The notes: generated by a model from the sequence alone, not told the origin. DNA of 41,535 nucleotides from Candidatus Obscuribacterales bacterium (GCA_019746975.1 JAIERK010000230.1:1-41535), one strand, 5' to 3'; numbered from the stretch's first letter, positions 16,721-24,858 are shown. A program made the numbers and translations.

Positions 16721-17348
16721 CGAGAACCCCTTTGGTGCTGACGTATTCATCGGTCTCAAGCCTTCTGACAGAATCTTTGAGCGCGCGTCCGAATGCTTTG
16801 AACGTAGCTTCAATTGCGTGGTGATCATTATCCTTATAGAAGCAATTGACATGAACGGTTGACCGCATACCGTCAACGAGGCCTTTGAAGAATTCACGAA
16901 ACAGATTTGGATCGAGCGTGCCGATAGTGAAATTACCAAAGCTGATGTTCCACACGAGATTTCTGCGACCGCAGATATCGATAGCAACGTTCACGAGCGT
17001 TCCGTCCATCGGGTAGGAGAATGAGCCTGCTCTCTCAATTCCCTTCAAACTGCCAAGCGCCTGATAGATGGTCTCGCCCAGTACGATTCCACAATCTTCG
17101 ACCAGGTGGTGGGGATCCACATCGATATCACCATTGGCAGTGACAACCAGCCCAAAGCGTCCATGGCATGCTAGAGCATCCAGCATGTGATCGAGGAATG
17201 GGATTGATGTCTGAATCACTCGCCTCAAAGATTCCTCGAAGTCGACTTCCATGACTATGTTCGTCTCTTTGGTGGCGCGTTTTACCATTGCCCTTCTCTG
17301 CCGCCTGCCGACAACCGCCTCGACGGTCAGTTCATTAGTCTTTGCCAT
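16710..17348 (-). CDS. hisB: Imidazoleglycerol-phosphate dehydratase
   Basis: The 212-residue product converts imidazole glycerol phosphate to imidazole acetol phosphate with two Mn2+ ions. Both halves of the duplicated metal site are visible: IPFLDHMLDALACHGRFG and DPHHLVEDCGIVLG, then DNDHHAIEATFKAFGRAL. This is the monofunctional dehydratase; it lacks the N-terminal phosphatase domain of the enterobacterial HisB. The ATG at 17348 has AGGAGGT six bases upstream, the strongest ribosome site inside the operon. A 28-base gap separates it from hisC/HAD, the largest gap between his genes. Confidence 0.96.
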   Translation of the reverse strand: MAKTNELTVEAVVGRRQRRAMVKRATKETNIVMEVDFEESLRRVIQTSIPFLDHMLDALACHGRFGLVVTANGDIDVDPHHLVEDCGIVLGETIYQALGSLKGIERAGSFSYPMDGTLVNVAIDICGRRNLVWNISFGNFTIGTLDPNLFREFFKGLVDGMRSTVHVNCFYKDNDHHAIEATFKAFGRALKDSVRRLETDEYVSTKGVLDEN

Positions 17349-17376
17349 TCTTCAAACCTCCTGTGAATATCCGCGA

Positions 17377-19161
17377 TTAACAATCACGAGATTTCGGAAT
17401 CATGAGGAGCTCGTCCAGCTCCTGGCAGCTATTGAGCAAGCACTCAGCGCCATTAACTACCATTGCATCACGGCCGATACCGTCTGTGACACCAATAGCG
17501 GTCAATCCAGCAGCCCTGGAAGCTCGCATATCATCAACTGAATTGCCGATGTATGCACCATTCTTGATACCATAATCTGCTAGTACCTGGAGCAAATAAT
17601 CCGGTGCGGGTTTTGGCAGCAAACCAGCGACGTCATCGACACAATAGACCTGCTCGAATATGGGATCTAATCTCTCACCCCAAACAGGGGCATATTCTCG
17701 CCGGCTTCGACCGGTGACGATGAACATCGGGTGACGCTTCTTCAACGCCTGCAGTGTTGCCATGTCGATCAAGAGCGTTTCTACCTTTGCCGCAATTGAG
17801 AGATAATACCGTTCGCCTTCTGCTGCCACTTCGGCCAGTGGCACAGAACAACCTCGCCGAGCGAGCAGTTCTCTCGAAGCCACCCAATCGTCGTTGAAGC
17901 CGCCTTCCAGTCGCAGATTTGTCAGCTCGCCAGGCTGCAAGGCTTTACCGCTAAAACGCTGCACCAGATACGCTACCGTTTCATCAAAGCTTGCCGAGGT
18001 ATCAACCAGAGTTCCATCCAGGTCGAAAATCAGGGCATAATCATTTCGAAATTCGCGGATGACTGACTCGAAGACTGACATTTCCTCCTTGCCACCGGCT
18101 GATACGCGAACCCATCCCCACATAGGAGAGAACGAAGTCGCCGGCGCTTCGTCGGCGACTTTGTTGAACCGGGAGTTACTCCGATTGCGAAGCAGGACAT
18201 TCCTCGATCGAGCAAAGTTGGTCAGCTCTGCGGCAAGCATCCCTGCACCAAATAAGCACCAGTTGGCGTTCGTTTCCTTGACCAGATACCCACTATCACT
18301 CAGGAATCTCGCAGTTCGTGCTCGTTGTTGAAGCTGAGAGGCTACATTCTGGAGCACCTGGTCCTCTTTATCCAGGAGATTAAGCGCAGACGAGACGGCT
18401 GCGGCATTGACGGAATAAGGCAATTTGACTCGATTGATGTACTGAGTGAGGAGCGGACTGCCAAGCAGAACGCCAATTCGAAGTCCGGCCAGCCCCCAGG
18501 CTTTCGAAAATGTTTTCAGCACGACCAGATTGGAGTATTTTGCAACCAGTGATACCACACTGGTGCCGTTGTATTCTCCATATGCTTCATCTATGACGAA
18601 CAACGTATCCTCATAAGTCCTGCACCAGTCCTCAATTTCTGAAGGTTCGATGACACTGCCGGTGGGGTTGTCCGGTGAGGCGAACATGGCTATTTTCGGC
18701 GATTTTTCAAGCTGAGAGACAATGCCTTTAACATCGAATCTCAGGTCTTCGAGCACGGGCACATCGATCACCTTGGCACCAGCCAGTGCCAGACACTGCC
18801 TAATCATGAAGAAGCAGGGGTTAGATACAATAGCCTGGTCCTCGCCGTACTCGATAAATGTGTTTGCGACCAGCGATATGCCCTCGTCGCTTCCATTGGT
18901 CAAAACGATACAGCTTTCATCCAGCCCGAACTTTCTGGCCAGACGTTGGATCAACTTGCTGTACTCTGGATATGCACAGACTACTTCATTTGGCAGACCC
19001 TCCGGAGCAACACCTTCTATCGCCTTAGTGCTTTCGTTAAAGTCCAATCTGATCGCACCGATTCGTCCTTCTGCTGGAGCATCATAGGCTCCAACGGACA
19101 ATACCGACGCTCTCGGCAAGATTCGGGCAGCATTTGTTTTCGGTGCGGTGGTAGATTTCAT
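17377..19161 (-). CDS. hisC: Histidinol-phosphate aminotransferase fused to a HAD phosphatase
   Basis: The 594-residue product has two domains. Residues about 15-370 are a class I/II aminotransferase of HisC type: LDFNESTKAIEG, SPDNPTGSVI, FVIDEAYGEY and PLP lysine K220 in FSKAWGLAGLRIG. Residues about 374-590 are a HAD-superfamily hydrolase of subfamily IA: D380 and D382 in FDLDGTLVD, T483 in IVTGRSR, K517 in LLPKPAPDYLL, and IGNSVDDMRAS. The aminotransferase makes histidinol phosphate. No other histidinol-phosphatase gene occurs in an otherwise complete operon, so the HAD domain most likely removes that phosphate. This assignment rests on context, not on a known HAD histidinol-phosphatase signature. 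The stop/start overlap with hisG is four bases. Confidence 0.92.
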   Translation of the reverse strand: MKSTTAPKTNAARILPRASVLSVGAYDAPAEGRIGAIRLDFNESTKAIEGVAPEGLPNEVVCAYPEYSKLIQRLARKFGLDESCIVLTNGSDEGISLVANTFIEYGEDQAIVSNPCFFMIRQCLALAGAKVIDVPVLEDLRFDVKGIVSQLEKSPKIAMFASPDNPTGSVIEPSEIEDWCRTYEDTLFVIDEAYGEYNGTSVVSLVAKYSNLVVLKTFSKAWGLAGLRIGVLLGSPLLTQYINRVKLPYSVNAAAVSSALNLLDKEDQVLQNVASQLQQRARTARFLSDSGYLVKETNANWCLFGAGMLAAELTNFARSRNVLLRNRSNSRFNKVADEAPATSFSPMWGWVRVSAGGKEEMSVFESVIREFRNDYALIFDLDGTLVDTSASFDETVAYLVQRFSGKALQPGELTNLRLEGGFNDDWVASRELLARRGCSVPLAEVAAEGERYYLSIAAKVETLLIDMATLQALKKRHPMFIVTGRSRREYAPVWGERLDPIFEQVYCVDDVAGLLPKPAPDYLLQVLADYGIKNGAYIGNSVDDMRASRAAGLTAIGVTDGIGRDAMVVNGAECLLNSCQELDELLMIPKSRDC

Positions 19162-20102
19162 ACAACAATTTTCTCCAGTTTGAATTCGAGTATATCTTTG
19201 GCACCAAGCGCCACCAATTTTGGAATAAGTTTTGGAACGTCTCGATTAGCAACAGCGATTTTTATGGCATATCCTTGTTCGTCATATAGTCGACTGACAG
19301 TCGGTGCCTTCATGCAGGGGAGCTGTCGCATTATGTTGTCGAAGTCCTCCAAGGGAACATGCATCTCCAAAAGCACTTTGTCTCTCGCCCGCAAGCAACT
19401 TTCCATCAGCATTCGCATTTCCTCTAGCATTCGACGCTTTGACGGAGATTCCAGAGCTGTGCGATTGCAGATGAAGCGGGTGCTCGACCGCATAATCTCA
19501 TACACGATTACCAGGCGGTTTTGCTCGAGCGTGCAACCAGTAGCGGTGTTATCGACAATCATGTCGGCATCGTCAGGAGGAAGCGCCTCGGTTGCACCAA
19601 AGGTTTGCAAAAAGATGGCGTCGAGTTCGTTGTCATTGACGTATTTATTGGTCAGGTTACGATATTCAGATGCCACCACTAGTGGTCTTCTCAGCCCGGT
19701 ATAACGATCCTCTTTCAATTCGAGAAGTTGCTCTGGAATTGCTGCAACAATATTTACCGGGTCAAAACCTAAGTCGATAAGTTGCACCACATCGGCGTCG
19801 CGCTCGACAATCCAGTCATAACCTGAAAAACCGCAGTCGTGCCGACCAAGCGCAACCAGCTCCGGTATGTTTTGAGCCTTCAACATTTTGGTTTGTATGC
19901 CGTTCGATGAAATCGAGGGCTTGTACGATCTTCCTGTCCTAGTTACCTCCAGGCCGATCCGTCCAAGGAGATCGATTACTTTGTCTTGAATCCTTCCGGT
20001 CGGGACAAGCATGCTAAGTTGCTCAGTTCTTGCTTGTCCCGATTGGTAAATCTCGAATGTTTCCTTAACTACAGTGTTGTTCTTTGCCGCGATCATGGTC
20101 AT
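19158..20102 (-). CDS. hisG: ATP phosphoribosyltransferase, long form
   Basis: The 314-residue product catalyses the committed step, ATP plus PRPP to phosphoribosyl-ATP. Motifs include LVPTGRIQDKVIDLL, RHDCGFSGYDWIVE, LGFDPVNIVAAIP and DMIVDNTATG(C)TLEQN in the PRPP-binding region. The C-terminal 75 residues form the ACT-like regulatory domain (CMKAPTVSRLYDE, VAIKI-type strand, VALGAKDILEFKLEKIV), which binds histidine for feedback inhibition. So this is the HisZ-independent long form. About 25 extra residues precede the usual start; the ATG at 20102 has AGGAG 11 bases upstream. It is the first enzyme gene after the leader peptide and terminator. Confidence 0.96.
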   Translation of the reverse strand: MTMIAAKNNTVVKETFEIYQSGQARTEQLSMLVPTGRIQDKVIDLLGRIGLEVTRTGRSYKPSISSNGIQTKMLKAQNIPELVALGRHDCGFSGYDWIVERDADVVQLIDLGFDPVNIVAAIPEQLLELKEDRYTGLRRPLVVASEYRNLTNKYVNDNELDAIFLQTFGATEALPPDDADMIVDNTATGCTLEQNRLVIVYEIMRSSTRFICNRTALESPSKRRMLEEMRMLMESCLRARDKVLLEMHVPLEDFDNIMRQLPCMKAPTVSRLYDEQGYAIKIAVANRDVPKLIPKLVALGAKDILEFKLEKIVV

Positions 20103-20122
20103 TTATTTTTCTACTCCTATGC

Positions 20123-20150
20123 AAAAAAGAGCCCGCCGGAGCGGGCTCTT
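20123..20150 (-). terminator. Intrinsic terminator between his leader peptide and hisG (attenuator)
   Basis: A perfect 10-bp stem (20127-20136 with 20141-20150) closes a 4-base loop and, read on the minus strand, is followed by TTTTTT. The stem core is GAGCCCGC/GCGGGCTC. It sits 32 bases after the leader peptide stop and 20 bases before the hisG start, which places it to block the whole operon. Confidence 0.92.
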
Positions 20151-20198
20151 GAAGAATGTCTAAACACTATGGCTGTGTCTATCTACTCAGGCCGCTCC
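20138..20198 (-). promoter_or_regulatory. Candidate antiterminator pairing of the his attenuator
   Basis: On the transcript, GGAGCGG (20198-20192, the last codons of the leader peptide) is exactly complementary to CCGCTCC (20144-20138), which is the end of the upstream arm, the loop and the first base of the downstream arm of the terminator. Pairing would disrupt the terminator. A ribosome finishing at the leader stop would cover GGAGCGG and free the terminator; a ribosome stalled at the His codons would leave it free to pair. Confidence 0.7.
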
Positions 20199-20281
20199 TC
20201 CAGAGACAAATGATGATGATGATCGTGGTGTCCGAGAACGCCAACTTCAACAAATCCAGTCTGTGGGCGGCTATTAGCCAT
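20183..20281 (-). CDS. hisL: his operon leader peptide, 32 residues with six His codons
   Basis: The frame runs from ATG at 20281 to TAG at 20183 and encodes a 32-residue peptide with the stretch GHHDHHHHLSL at residues 17-27: six histidines within seven codons. AAGGA lies nine to ten bases upstream of the ATG. The peptide ends 33 bases before a strong intrinsic terminator that precedes hisG. This is the layout of attenuation leaders in enterobacterial his operons: scarcity of charged His-tRNA stalls the ribosome on the His run and lets the operon be transcribed. The peptide itself is expected to have no other role. No family similarity to the enterobacterial HisL sequence is claimed; the argument is from codon content and position. 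Confidence 0.9.
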   Translation of the reverse strand: MANSRPQTGFVEVGVLGHHDHHHHLSLEERPE

Positions 20282-20524
20282 AGGTATATTGTCCTTAATA
20301 CCAGTTGACAGCTACACTAACATCAACTGGAGCTTGATCACAAGCATTCGAAACAAAACATTAAGAGGCTTTGCTCTCCGTTCCGTTCCTTATATAGGGT
20401 CAAAACGCAGACCACGCACGGCACTCCGCAGGCTGCTTGTCAAAGCTCGAGATTAAGTCTGGCCGAGCCTTTGATAGATATTGCTAAAATAAGCCAACCA
20501 ACGCGATCGACCCTCTTCAAATAT

Positions 20525-21226
20525 ATGGAACATCCGCAACATACCCGAGTTAGAAACGACTCCGACCAGCCAATTCAGAGCAGCCAAGGCGAGCCCAACT
20601 CCGAGAATCAGGCGGCTGAGACTGGCATCGAAATCGCGCAGGTAGCAGGTGCAGCGGCAACCATTCAATCGGATCTCCCAAAGATTGGTACACCAGCACT
20701 AGACCCGGATGCGGAGAAAACCGCTCCTCGCAAGAATTCGCTCAAAGAGAAGATCATCCATGAAGTGATCCAGGTCGGCACCGTTGTAATTTATCTTGCT
20801 GTCGCATTCGCGATAATAGAGACATTCAGATGTGCAACCTTGCTCGCCCGGTGTTCAGAAAATGATTTTCTCGCCGGTTACGCAACAGCCGGTATTGGAG
20901 CTCTGCTACTCGGTAAATTCGTCTTCGTCCTCGAGAAAACAAAACTCTCCAATCGATTCAAACACTATCCTCTGATCGTGCCCGTCCTCTATAAGTCAGT
21001 TCTTTTCACCATTTTGGTCAATATTATTTTGCACTTCGAAGGTCGCTTCCTGCATCACGTCGACGGCAGCGTTCCTATTTCAGACGCAACAAAATACTGG
21101 CTTTGCTTCTTCGCACATCAGCTAGCATTCTTCGTGACATTCTTGATATTTTTCTGCTTTCGAGACCTCAGCAGAGTATTGGGCGAAGGCAAACTCTACA
21201 GAATGTTTTTCGTATCCCAAGAGTAA
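20525..21226 (+). CDS. Membrane protein of unknown function with four predicted helices
   Basis: From ATG at 20525 the product is 233 residues; an in-frame TTG at 20471 would add 18. The first 70 residues are hydrophilic and Gln/Ser/Pro-rich, then a charged segment (KNSLKEKIIHEV) leads into helix 1 (IQVGTVVIYLAVAFAIIETF). Helix 2 is GYATAGIGALLLGKFVFVL, helix 3 is PVLYKSVLFTILVNIILHF and helix 4 is WLCFFAHQLAFFVTFLIFF. The end, FRDLSRVLGEGKLYRMFF, resembles the end of a widespread small bacterial membrane protein family that I cannot name. Neither start has a clear ribosome site. It is divergent from the his leader, sharing a 243-bp intergenic region. Confidence 0.65.
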   Translation: MEHPQHTRVRNDSDQPIQSSQGEPNSENQAAETGIEIAQVAGAAATIQSDLPKIGTPALDPDAEKTAPRKNSLKEKIIHEVIQVGTVVIYLAVAFAIIETFRCATLLARCSENDFLAGYATAGIGALLLGKFVFVLEKTKLSNRFKHYPLIVPVLYKSVLFTILVNIILHFEGRFLHHVDGSVPISDATKYWLCFFAHQLAFFVTFLIFFCFRDLSRVLGEGKLYRMFFVSQE

Positions 21227-21244
21227 GATCGGGAAGGAGAGCCA

Positions 21245-21523
21245 TTGAGAACAGATGAAGCTACGGTTCTTGTGTCGAGCGGTCTTCGCGTGGGCCAGAT
21301 CGTAGATCTCAAATCGATCTCGAAAGCGTCCCAAGAATTTCAGAGATACTTTGGGCTGGTCATCCTGCATCTAAGGAGTTTGCTTACTGCTCTTCTCGTA
21401 GCGCCCTTTTTTTGGACTTCGAAGATTTGTATTTTTTCCGTATCACTTCAGCACGAACTTTCATCCGCTCTTGAGGTTGTAGCTCCGCCACGGTCGCTGG
21501 CTGACCGTCAAAGTCCTGTCTGA
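21245..21523 (+). CDS. Doubtful small ORF overlapping the convergent gene
   Basis: A TTG at 21245 follows GGAAGGAG by a normal distance, 18 bases after the preceding gene's stop, and opens a 92-codon frame. The last 140 bases overlap the end of the minus-strand gene ending at 21384. The translation has no recognised domain and one hydrophobic stretch. Only the ribosome site favours it; it may be a remnant or a chance frame. Confidence 0.2.
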   Translation: MRTDEATVLVSSGLRVGQIVDLKSISKASQEFQRYFGLVILHLRSLLTALLVAPFFWTSKICIFSVSLQHELSSALEVVAPPRSLADRQSPV

Positions 21524-22730
21524 ATTCTACCAGAAACTCATCGCCAGGCTTAACCTGGGCTTCTACACCCTTGAGGATATAATCCGCTACCAGGAATCCG
21601 CCCGGCAATCCACTCAAGAAGCCCATTCCGAAACCTTTGAGTCTACGGTGCGGCACATTTTGGCCTACCGGATGAAGGAAGGCGAATGATGGGTGAATCG
21701 CGCCTATGAGACCAAAAATGACTGGCACCGCTCCCATACTGAACACACCACCAGCACCTGCCGCTCCGCGCAAGGCCAACTGAACTCCCTGGTTTTTCAA
21801 CTGGGTCGATAATGGCGCGGCTATCTCGCCGTTATGGTTGATACCTAATACTCTTCCTTCGGCTTTGTTGTCTATGATCCGTGCCATCCGTGCCGGCGCT
21901 CCGACCAGAGGAATATGTTGGCCATCGTGGTTGATTAGCTCATTAAACTTAATACCAATAGCACCATTGGCACGCATCCACCGCTTTGGAGCGAGCTGGG
22001 CGATCAAAATCCGACGTGCCTTGTGAGCGCTAGAGATTTGCCCGACTACTTGAGAATTTTTCTTGGCGATCAGATTGTCTCCAATGACTATGTCGGATTT
22101 GAGGCGTCCTTCTACACGATCTCCAACCCGTCCGGTCCGACTAGTGTGAGCAGTGATAAGTACGATTGGAAATCGAGCACCAGCGGTGATGACTGACTTG
22201 CCCGCTTCGGCCCGTACCTCGGTCCATGAAGATGTCTTGCTGGATTCGTCTTTTGACTGGCTCTGCGATTTGTAGGCATCATTGTCGACTACGAGCACGT
22301 CCGCGTCCATAGAGATGCCGCTTTCTGGCGGAAGCATCGCAACCGGTCGGCCATCAATCGGGTCGCTCTGTTCGGCAGGTAAGGGGACAGAAGTCGATAA
22401 CTGCTTCGCCGACTCAGAGTCACCTTCCACAATTGGAGCGGCTACATCAGTAGTGATTGGAACAGTACTTTCCGATTCCGCTGATTGAACGAGCCCGCTC
22501 GTCTCGGCGTGGAGCAGCGACTTTGTAGCTGAGCCATCGAGTGAAGAGTTCCGGACTAACTCGTCAGTCACGGGACCAGCATTCTTCACCGACATGACGT
22601 AACTAGCGTCATGCGATTCACCGGAGTTGAGCGTTTTTCCTGTGGGATATGCGAGTCCGGTCGAGGCGCTCAGCAATGACACGATTGTCATCAGCGCGAA
22701 AGAGTGCCTAATTTTTCTGTGTTTTTTCAT
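21384..22730 (-). CDS. Large exported protein of unknown function
   Basis: The ATG at 22730 has GGAG nine bases upstream and is preferred over the upstream in-frame ATG at 22799. The 448-residue product starts with MKKHRKIRHSFALMTIVSLL and a signal peptide ending about GLAYP. Residues about 25-180 are Ser/Glu/Asp-rich and likely disordered. Residues about 190-330 form a compact segment with TSRTGRVGDRVEGRLKSD, GDNLIAKKNSQVVGQI and RMRANGAIGIKFNEL-like strands, a pattern of beta-rich export-related domains. A Gly/Ala-rich hydrophobic region (GAAGAGGVFSMGAVPVIFGLIG) may be a membrane segment. The last 30 residues are very basic (KKYKSSKSKKRALREE). I do not recognise the family. Confidence 0.75.
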   Translation of the reverse strand: MKKHRKIRHSFALMTIVSLLSASTGLAYPTGKTLNSGESHDASYVMSVKNAGPVTDELVRNSSLDGSATKSLLHAETSGLVQSAESESTVPITTDVAAPIVEGDSESAKQLSTSVPLPAEQSDPIDGRPVAMLPPESGISMDADVLVVDNDAYKSQSQSKDESSKTSSWTEVRAEAGKSVITAGARFPIVLITAHTSRTGRVGDRVEGRLKSDIVIGDNLIAKKNSQVVGQISSAHKARRILIAQLAPKRWMRANGAIGIKFNELINHDGQHIPLVGAPARMARIIDNKAEGRVLGINHNGEIAAPLSTQLKNQGVQLALRGAAGAGGVFSMGAVPVIFGLIGAIHPSFAFLHPVGQNVPHRRLKGFGMGFLSGLPGGFLVADYILKGVEAQVKPGDEFLVEFRQDFDGQPATVAELQPQERMKVRAEVIRKKYKSSKSKKRALREEQ

Positions 22731-23056
22731 ATTCGACACTCCAGCTGTTTGAACGAGAATAAAAGGGCTCTGCCAAAGCGACGGGCCACGGGGAGTCACT
22801 TCAGAAGCGGTGTAATATTTAGATTGAACAAACTGTCACCATATCTTGACACATAATTGCCAAGAATTCTGCGTTTTCTTTCAGTCTTAATCAGATTTAG
22901 CCACACTTGTGAGCGCACCATATACAATGCGGACCAAGCGGATATCCAAGGTATGCCAGTCCAACTGTTCCGGCAGCACAGGCTGTCTATTGACTTCCGC
23001 TCAATTTGTTCGATCATTGAATCGAATTTGGCGATTGCAGTAAAAGACGATCGCAA
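22731..23056. other. 326-bp stretch without a recognised gene, next to the Ku remnant
   Basis: An 86-codon frame on the minus strand (22796-23056) continues the Ku frame after its stop codon, but its translation does not resemble the missing part of Ku except for a possible AIAKF tract near its beginning. I see no other coding signal, hairpin or repeat here. The upstream region of the gene starting at 22730 must hold its promoter. Confidence 0.4.
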
Positions 23057-23359
23057 TCATTCCTTATCCAGCCTTTCCAGACGAACGAAGTCGGTAATCT
23101 CGATGGCGTGTTTGTTCGGTAGGGGCAGTGCCACGAAGTCTTTATCAGAGAGTTTTACATATTCGTTTCTCGAATACTCATAACCCTTGGTCAGTTCCGA
23201 ATACTCGACCACCTTCTCACAACGCGGACAATAGCGCTGCTCTCGGATCCTCGAGTCGCATTTCTTGTGCACCAAGCGCATCGATACACTTTTGCTGGTC
23301 GAGGCTGAGTAGAGCTTGACCGGAATGCTCACCATTCCGAAAGTGATTATGCCTTCCAA
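23057..23359 (-). pseudogene. ku: Truncated Ku DNA end-binding protein
   Basis: About 100 residues match the N-terminal part of bacterial Ku: EGIITFGMVSIPVKLYSAS, LVHKKCDSRIREQRYCPRC with the zinc-type cysteines, KGYEYSRNEYVKLSDKDF and EITDFVRLERLDKE. Full bacterial Ku is about 250 to 300 residues and needs its complete barrel and bridge to encircle DNA ends. Here the frame stops at 23057 after the first third. The best start is TTG at 23359 (AAGGG upstream); a longer frame reaches 23500. No ligase D gene is nearby. I read it as a decayed NHEJ gene. The alternative is that a short Ku-like protein is still made, or that a sequencing error introduced the stop. Confidence 0.75.
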
Positions 23360-23595
23360 ATCGCCCTTGCTGCCATTGGATAGTCCTACTGGATATGAAA
23401 TACATCTCTTCCCGATCACTGTTAAATAGTTCTTAGCGCAATCAATGAGACAAGGTGCCACCGCCAATGCACAACAGGATAAAAAGGCACCAGTAACCAC
23501 ATGACGAGACTAGTATTCCCCCTGAGGTTTCACCAATCGGTTTTTCGCATAATGCGATTAATAGTCGAAAAAATTGATATTCCACAGAGGTGCTT

Positions 23596-24858
23596 ATGAA
23601 CAAGTCCTTATCGATCGCTTTAGCAGCCACACTTCTCTCAAGCAACAGTTTGCTCTTTCTATCAGGCGATGCGCTAGCCGACCAGACCACAACTCAATCG
23701 ACAGCTCAACCGAAAGAGATCACAACCAACGTAAAAAAGGGGTTGGCTTACCTAGCCAGCCAACAGAACAAGGATGGTAGCTGGAATCAAGGGGAAGAAT
23801 CTCCCAGCATGAGATCTCGCGGTTACGACAACGGAGACTTACCAAATGTGGCTGATACCTGCATGGCTGCGATGGCACTGCTTAGAGCCGGCAGTCTACC
23901 CAACTCCGGACAGTACTCGGCGAATGTAGCGAAGGCTGCACTTTACGTTTGCTCCAGCGTCGAGAAGTCAGATCAGGGCTCGCTGTATATCACGTCGGTA
24001 AAAGGGACTCGGGTCCAACACAAGCTCGGACAGTTCGTCGACACTTTCCTTGCATCAGTATTTCTACCCGACGTCAAAGGGAAGATGCCGACTGAAGAAG
24101 GCAACAATCGTGTGGCTGCGGCCCTGGACAAAATCATATATAAGATAGAGAAGAATCAAGCAAGCGATGGCTCCTGGGCCAGCGATGGTTGGGCACCAAT
24201 TCATTCGAAGTCTCTTGCAATGCAGGGTTTAAACAAAGCAAAGAGTGCCGGTGTCAAGGTCAATCAAAGAGCACTGGTGTTAGCAGAGAGTGACTCCAGA
24301 CAGCAGTTCAATCCGTCCACTAAATCCTTCGCCGGCAAAGGTGGTGCTGGTGTACCGCTCTATGCCGCCGGAGCGACCCTTGGGGCATTACAGAGCTCCG
24401 TCAACAACTACAGCCTGGACCGTGGCTATTTCAACAACATACTCAAGGATAAATCAACAACTGAAGCTAAGCGGCGAGACGCAGCAGACAATCTTCGCAG
24501 AATTGATGACGTGAGAGTCGAGCAGCAGAAAGCCGTCGACTCAGTAGTGCCAAAACTTGCAGACAAAGGCTTCGTCCAGGGATTCGGTTGCAACGGCGGT
24601 GAAGAATTTCTCAGCTACATGCAGATCAGCGACTCGCTACTGGCAAACAAAAGCAAGGAATGGAATAACTGGGATAAGAAGATCACGACCAATCTCAATC
24701 ATGTTCAACTTACCGACGGCAGCTGGATGGGACAACATTGCATAACCAGTCGGACCTTCTGCACGGCAGCCGCGCTGATGGTACTGACAGCCGATCGGCA
24801 GCAAGCGGTCAGGAACATCGCCTCTACCAACAGAGGTCAAAAGGGTTCGGTCAAGTAG
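23596..24858 (+). CDS. Exported squalene-cyclase/prenyltransferase-like alpha-toroid protein
   Basis: The ATG at 23596 has GAGG five bases upstream. The 420-residue product has a signal peptide (MNKSLSIALAATLLSSNSLLFLSGDALA). Residues about 40-410 contain repeats of the alpha/alpha-toroid kind, each with a Q-x-x-x-G-S-W type motif: LASQQNKDGSW, EKNQASDGSW and QLTDGSWMG. TCMAAMALLRAG and TAAALMVLT are the helices of this fold. The catalytic DxDD motif of squalene-hopene cyclase is not seen, so terpene cyclisation is unlikely. Planctomycete-type exported toroid proteins of this kind are of unknown function. It is divergent from the Ku remnant. A second toroid protein lies at 33.2 kb. Confidence 0.8.
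   Translation: MNKSLSIALAATLLSSNSLLFLSGDALADQTTTQSTAQPKEITTNVKKGLAYLASQQNKDGSWNQGEESPSMRSRGYDNGDLPNVADTCMAAMALLRAGSLPNSGQYSANVAKAALYVCSSVEKSDQGSLYITSVKGTRVQHKLGQFVDTFLASVFLPDVKGKMPTEEGNNRVAAALDKIIYKIEKNQASDGSWASDGWAPIHSKSLAMQGLNKAKSAGVKVNQRALVLAESDSRQQFNPSTKSFAGKGGAGVPLYAAGATLGALQSSVNNYSLDRGYFNNILKDKSTTEAKRRDAADNLRRIDDVRVEQQKAVDSVVPKLADKGFVQGFGCNGGEEFLSYMQISDSLLANKSKEWNNWDKKITTNLNHVQLTDGSWMGQHCITSRTFCTAAALMVLTADRQQAVRNIASTNRGQKGSVK

Noticed and set aside
18946..19704. 252-codon frame on the plus strand across hisC and hisG
   Set aside because: It is antisense to two unmistakable enzymes, is Ser/Arg/Leu-rich and has no recognisable domain. It is a shadow of codon bias.
20438..20443. TTGACA on the minus strand as the -35 of the his promoter
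   Set aside because: No acceptable -10 lies 16 to 18 bases downstream. The his promoter must be somewhere in 20282-20470, but I could not place it.
22796..23056. 86-codon frame continuing the Ku frame after its stop, as the rest of Ku
   Set aside because: Apart from an AIAKF tract the translation does not follow the Ku sequence, so a simple nonsense mutation does not explain it.
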